Origin: Thermococcus thermotolerans
GTDB taxonomy: Archaea > Methanobacteriota_B > Thermococci > Thermococcales > Thermococcaceae
Direction: 5' to 3'
Assembly (NCBI RefSeq): GCF_024707485.1
Contig: NZ_CP102602.1
Location: 1 to 64,000, forward strand
Length of the DNA stretch: 64,000 nt
The notes under the pieces: generated by a model
Seen by the model: only the letters and a program-made list of their open reading frames with translations
Databases searched by the model: none
What the model was told of the DNA's origin: nothing
Translations under genes and position numbers: made by a program
Shown: one piece after another, positions 61,360 through 64,000 of the stretch
How the letters are laid out: each line of letters starts with the position of its first letter
Numbering within the stretch: the stretch's first letter is position 1

Positions 61360-62238
61360 TTAGGTTTTTGTCATCATGCCCATCGGCTCCAGGACAGAAT
61401 TCTGGGACACGGGCCGGGCATCGTAGCCGAGTCCCCTGAGAATCCTGGCGAACTCCTCGGCGAAGCCGTAAACTGTGAAAACCCTCTCCGGCTTTACCCT
61501 CTCCACGATCCTCATCAGCTCCCAGAAATCGGCATGGTTGCTGAGTTTAAGCTCTCCAAAACCGGAAACCGTAAGCTCCCAGGGGGATAGGGAGTTCTCA
61601 ACCCGGGGCGAGCGGTAGGAGCGCAGGACGACCTCGCCGTCGGCCGAGACGTTGCCGAAGGAGAGGCCGAACTTCGAATAAACGCGCGCCACCTTGACCA
61701 TCTCTCTCGATGCTTTGACGGTGTAGCCGTGAAGGTCGAGTATCTTCATGACCTCCTGGGCTTTTCCGGTCTGGTTGACGTAGAGAACCGGCCTTTTACC
61801 CCTCTCAAGGGCCTCCTCGACGAAGGCTATCAGCTTCTTCTCGGCCTCCCTCGGTGTTGGAAACGTAAAGTACGGAACGCCGAAGGTGGCCTCGATTATC
61901 AGGAAATCTGCCCTCGGAAAGCGGCTCTTTTCAGCCGTTCTGAGCTTGAACCACTTGGTGTCGCCGGTGTAGAACAGCGTTCCGTTTTCGAGCCACAGCT
62001 TTATCCCGGCCGAGCCAAGCATATGGCCCGCTGGATAGAGCTTCGCCTTGAAATCGCCGAGGTAGAATCTCTTTCCGAACTCGATTTCCCTGTAAAAGCC
62101 GCCCTTCCTGAGGTGGCTGAGGAACTTGGTCGCCCTGGTGGCGAATATAATCTCCCCGCTGACGAAGTGGTCGGTGTGGGCGTGGCTCTGGAAGGCGAAG
62201 CGAGCCGAGCTGTCGAGGCCGACGTTACCTATTATCAT
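61360..62238 (-). CDS. MBL-fold exonuclease-like protein
   Basis: This 292-residue metallo-beta-lactamase-fold protein has QSHAHTDHF near 17, PAGHMLGSAGIKL near 70, LFYTGDT near 90 and a C-terminal LSNHADFWELMRIVE (RMMBL-like) near 232. It resembles COG1236/SNM1-type nucleases acting on RNA or DNA ends. The beta-CASP insert is short. The substrate cannot be told from sequence. It is divergent from methylmalonyl-CoA mutase. Confidence 0.85.
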   Translation of the reverse strand: MIIGNVGLDSSARFAFQSHAHTDHFVSGEIIFATRATKFLSHLRKGGFYREIEFGKRFYLGDFKAKLYPAGHMLGSAGIKLWLENGTLFYTGDTKWFKLRTAEKSRFPRADFLIIEATFGVPYFTFPTPREAEKKLIAFVEEALERGKRPVLYVNQTGKAQEVMKILDLHGYTVKASREMVKVARVYSKFGLSFGNVSADGEVVLRSYRSPRVENSLSPWELTVSGFGELKLSNHADFWELMRIVERVKPERVFTVYGFAEEFARILRGLGYDARPVSQNSVLEPMGMMTKT

Positions 62239-62367
62239 CCTCTCAAGATAGGCTAGAATCCTTTTAGGGCTTCCGGAAGATGGATAATTTATCCAAAGTC
62301 AAGCCCAACCTTTAGTTATGTAAAAGCTTTTTATATGCCGGCGCCCAAATAGGGGCAGGTGGTAGGC

Positions 62368-64000
62368 ATGACTTTCGATAAGGAGAAGCTCGCGAAGATT
62401 AGGGAGGAGGAAAAGCGCTGGGACGAAACGACGGTTAAAAAGTTCATCGAGAAGAGGCCCGAGAGGAAGGAGAGGTTCATGACCGATGACGGTTTTGAGA
62501 TAAAGAGGATTTACACCCCCGCTGACCTTGGGGAAGACTGGGACTATCTGGAAAAGCTCGGCTTCCCTGGCGAGTACCCGTTCACCCGTGGCGTCTATGC
62601 GACCATGTACCGCGGAAGGTTCTGGACGATGAGGCAGTATGCCGGTTTTGGAACTGCTGAGGAGTCTAACAGGCGCTACAAGTACCTCTTAGAGCAGGGA
62701 CAGACCGGTCTGAGTGTCGCCTTCGACCTGCCGACCCAGATAGGCTACGACTCCGACCACCCGATGAGCGAGGGTGAAGTAGGAAAGGTCGGCGTTGCCA
62801 TCGACTCTCTCTGGGACATGCGCGTCCTCTTCGACGGAATCCCGCTCGACAGGGTTTCCACTTCGATGACCATAAACTCGACCGCGGCAAACCTTCTCGC
62901 GATGTACATCCTCGTGGCTGAAGAGCAGGGCGTCCAGCCCCACCAGCTCCGCGGGACGGTCCAGAACGACATCTTGAAGGAGTACATCGCGCGCGGTACT
63001 TACATCTTCCCGCCGCAGCCGAGTATGCGCCTCACGACCGACATCATCATGTACTGCGCCGAGCACGTGCCGAAGTGGAACCCGATTTCGATAAGCGGCT
63101 ATCACATCCGCGAGGCTGGAGCAAACGCGGTTCAGGAGGTCGCGTTCACTTTGGCGGACGGTATCGAGTACGTCAAGGCCGTCATAGACAGGGGCATGGA
63201 CGTTGACAAGTTCGCCGGAAGGCTGAGCTTCTTCTTCAACGCCCACAACAACTTCCTTGAGGAGATAGCCAAGTTTAGAGCCGCGAGGAGGCTCTGGGCT
63301 TACATAATGAAGGAGTGGTTCAACGCCAAGAACCCGAGGAGCATGCTCCTGCGCTTCCACACTCAGACGGCCGGTTCTACTTTGACGGCCCAGCAGCCGG
63401 AGAACAACATAGTCAGGGTTGCCATTCAGGCTTTAGCCGCTGTGCTCGGCGGAACTCAGTCCCTGCACACCAACTCCTACGACGAGGCTCTTAGTCTCCC
63501 GACAGAGAAGAGCGTCAGGATAGCCCTCAGGACGCAGCAGATTATCGCCTACGAGAGCGGCGTCGTTGACACGATAGACCCGCTCGGAGGTTCGTACTAC
63601 ATCGAGTGGCTCACCGACCACATCTACGAAGAAGCTTTGAAGTACATCGAGAAGATTCAAAAGATGGGCGGCATGATGAGGGCCATTGAGAGGGGCTACA
63701 TCCAGAAGGAGATCGCTGAGAGCGCCTACAAGTATCAGAAGGAAGTCGAGGAGAAGAAGCGCATCATCGTCGGCGTGAACGAGTTCATCGTTGATGAGCC
63801 GCTCGACGTCGAGATACTCAAGGTGGACCCGAGCATCAGGGAGAAGCAGATTGAGCGCCTTAAGAAGCTCCGCTCCGAGAGGGACAGCAAGAAGGTTGAA
63901 GAGGCCCTCGATAAGCTCAGGAGGGCGGCAGAAACCGAGGACGAGAACCTCATGCCCTACATCATCGAGGCCCACAGACACCTCGCGACCCTCGGAGAGG
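62368..64000 (+). CDS. Methylmalonyl-CoA mutase large subunit, 3' end outside window
   Basis: The frame opens at ATG 62368 (GGTGG upstream) and is still open at 64000, giving at least 544 residues. The catalytic TIM barrel of the mutase is seen: [76 protein letters not shown] and [13 protein letters not shown]. It interconverts methylmalonyl-CoA and succinyl-CoA using a B12 cofactor bound on a separate small subunit in archaea. A TATA-like CTTTTTATATGCC lies about 35 bp ahead. Confidence 0.95.
   Translation, partial: MTFDKEKLAKIREEEKRWDETTVKKFIEKRPERKERFMTDDGFEIKRIYTPADLGEDWDYLEKLGFPGEYPFTRGVYATMYRGRFWTMRQYAGFGTAEESNRRYKYLLEQGQTGLSVAFDLPTQIGYDSDHPMSEGEVGKVGVAIDSLWDMRVLFDGIPLDRVSTSMTINSTAANLLAMYILVAEEQGVQPHQLRGTVQNDILKEYIARGTYIFPPQPSMRLTTDIIMYCAEHVPKWNPISISGYHIREAGANAVQEVAFTLADGIEYVKAVIDRGMDVDKFAGRLSFFFNAHNNFLEEIAKFRAARRLWAYIMKEWFNAKNPRSMLLRFHTQTAGSTLTAQQPENNIVRVAIQALAAVLGGTQSLHTNSYDEALSLPTEKSVRIALRTQQIIAYESGVVDTIDPLGGSYYIEWLTDHIYEEALKYIEKIQKMGGMMRAIERGYIQKEIAESAYKYQKEVEEKKRIIVGVNEFIVDEPLDVEILKVDPSIREKQIERLKKLRSERDSKKVEEALDKLRRAAETEDENLMPYIIEAHRHLATLGE

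Overview
This window reads as chromosomal DNA of a hyperthermophilic euryarchaeon of the order Thermococcales, most likely Thermococcus. The evidence is the gene content: archaeal RNase P protein 4, Trm56, a CDC48/VAT-type AAA ATPase next to a Phr-like heat-shock operator, archaetidylinositol-phosphate synthase type lipid enzyme, EppA-type prepilin peptidase, archaeal NMN adenylyltransferase, VapBC pairs. Other signs are short spacers, TATA boxes about 25-30 nt ahead of leaderless starts, and GGTG-type ribosome binding sites. No tRNA, 16S/23S rRNA, CRISPR array, insertion sequence or prophage was seen. The only rRNA is a stand-alone 5S gene near 23.3 kb.

Layout. 0-12 kb: metabolic and RNA/DNA maintenance genes (glycerate 2-kinase, polyprenol-kinase-like membrane protein, SPL-type radical SAM protein, YgjP-type peptidase, NfeD-like protein, CoA-binding protein, a VapBC pair, a THUMP tRNA methyltransferase, YjbQ, an Era-like GTPase, HD phosphohydrolase, TrmO). 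12.1-17.9 kb: a five-gene MoxR / secreted Ig-like / membrane / DUF58 / membrane operon with overlapping genes. 18-24.8 kb: AhcY, a cyclase, a secreted CWB2-type protein with an elaborate promoter, RNase P protein 4, a 503-residue protein that looks like an MCM helicase stripped of its ATPase motifs, 5S rRNA, Pcm and a HAD phosphatase. 24.8-32.4 kb: two minus-strand C/D-box sRNA candidates, a prepilin peptidase with an adjacent 54-residue pilin, paired ASCH proteins, lipid and tRNA enzymes, and a transglutaminase-fold lipoprotein whose catalytic Cys and His appear lost. 32.4-46.6 kb: NadM behind a double dyad, two MFS transporters, four GNAT acetyltransferases, an M29 peptidase, and a duplicated lipoprotein gene with an in-frame stop before the end of its second repeat. 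46.7-57.6 kb: methyltransferases, two DUF2202 lipoproteins, a carotenoid-hydratase-like membrane protein, hydrolases, MptE, a MobB fusion, a second VapBC pair, a JAMM peptidase and two 49-residue paralogues. 57.6-64 kb: CDC48 and Hsp20, an MBL-fold nuclease-like protein, and the 5' part of methylmalonyl-CoA mutase, which runs off the end.

No single block is a clear new defence or mobile system. The most informative observations are local: a Walker-less MCM-like paralogue, two C/D sRNAs (one with a guide matching a universal 23S segment), several clean palindromic operators, an interrupted duplicated lipoprotein gene, degenerate enzymes, and tiny paralogous proteins. All family assignments come from reading the translated sequence; no database search or computed alignment was possible.
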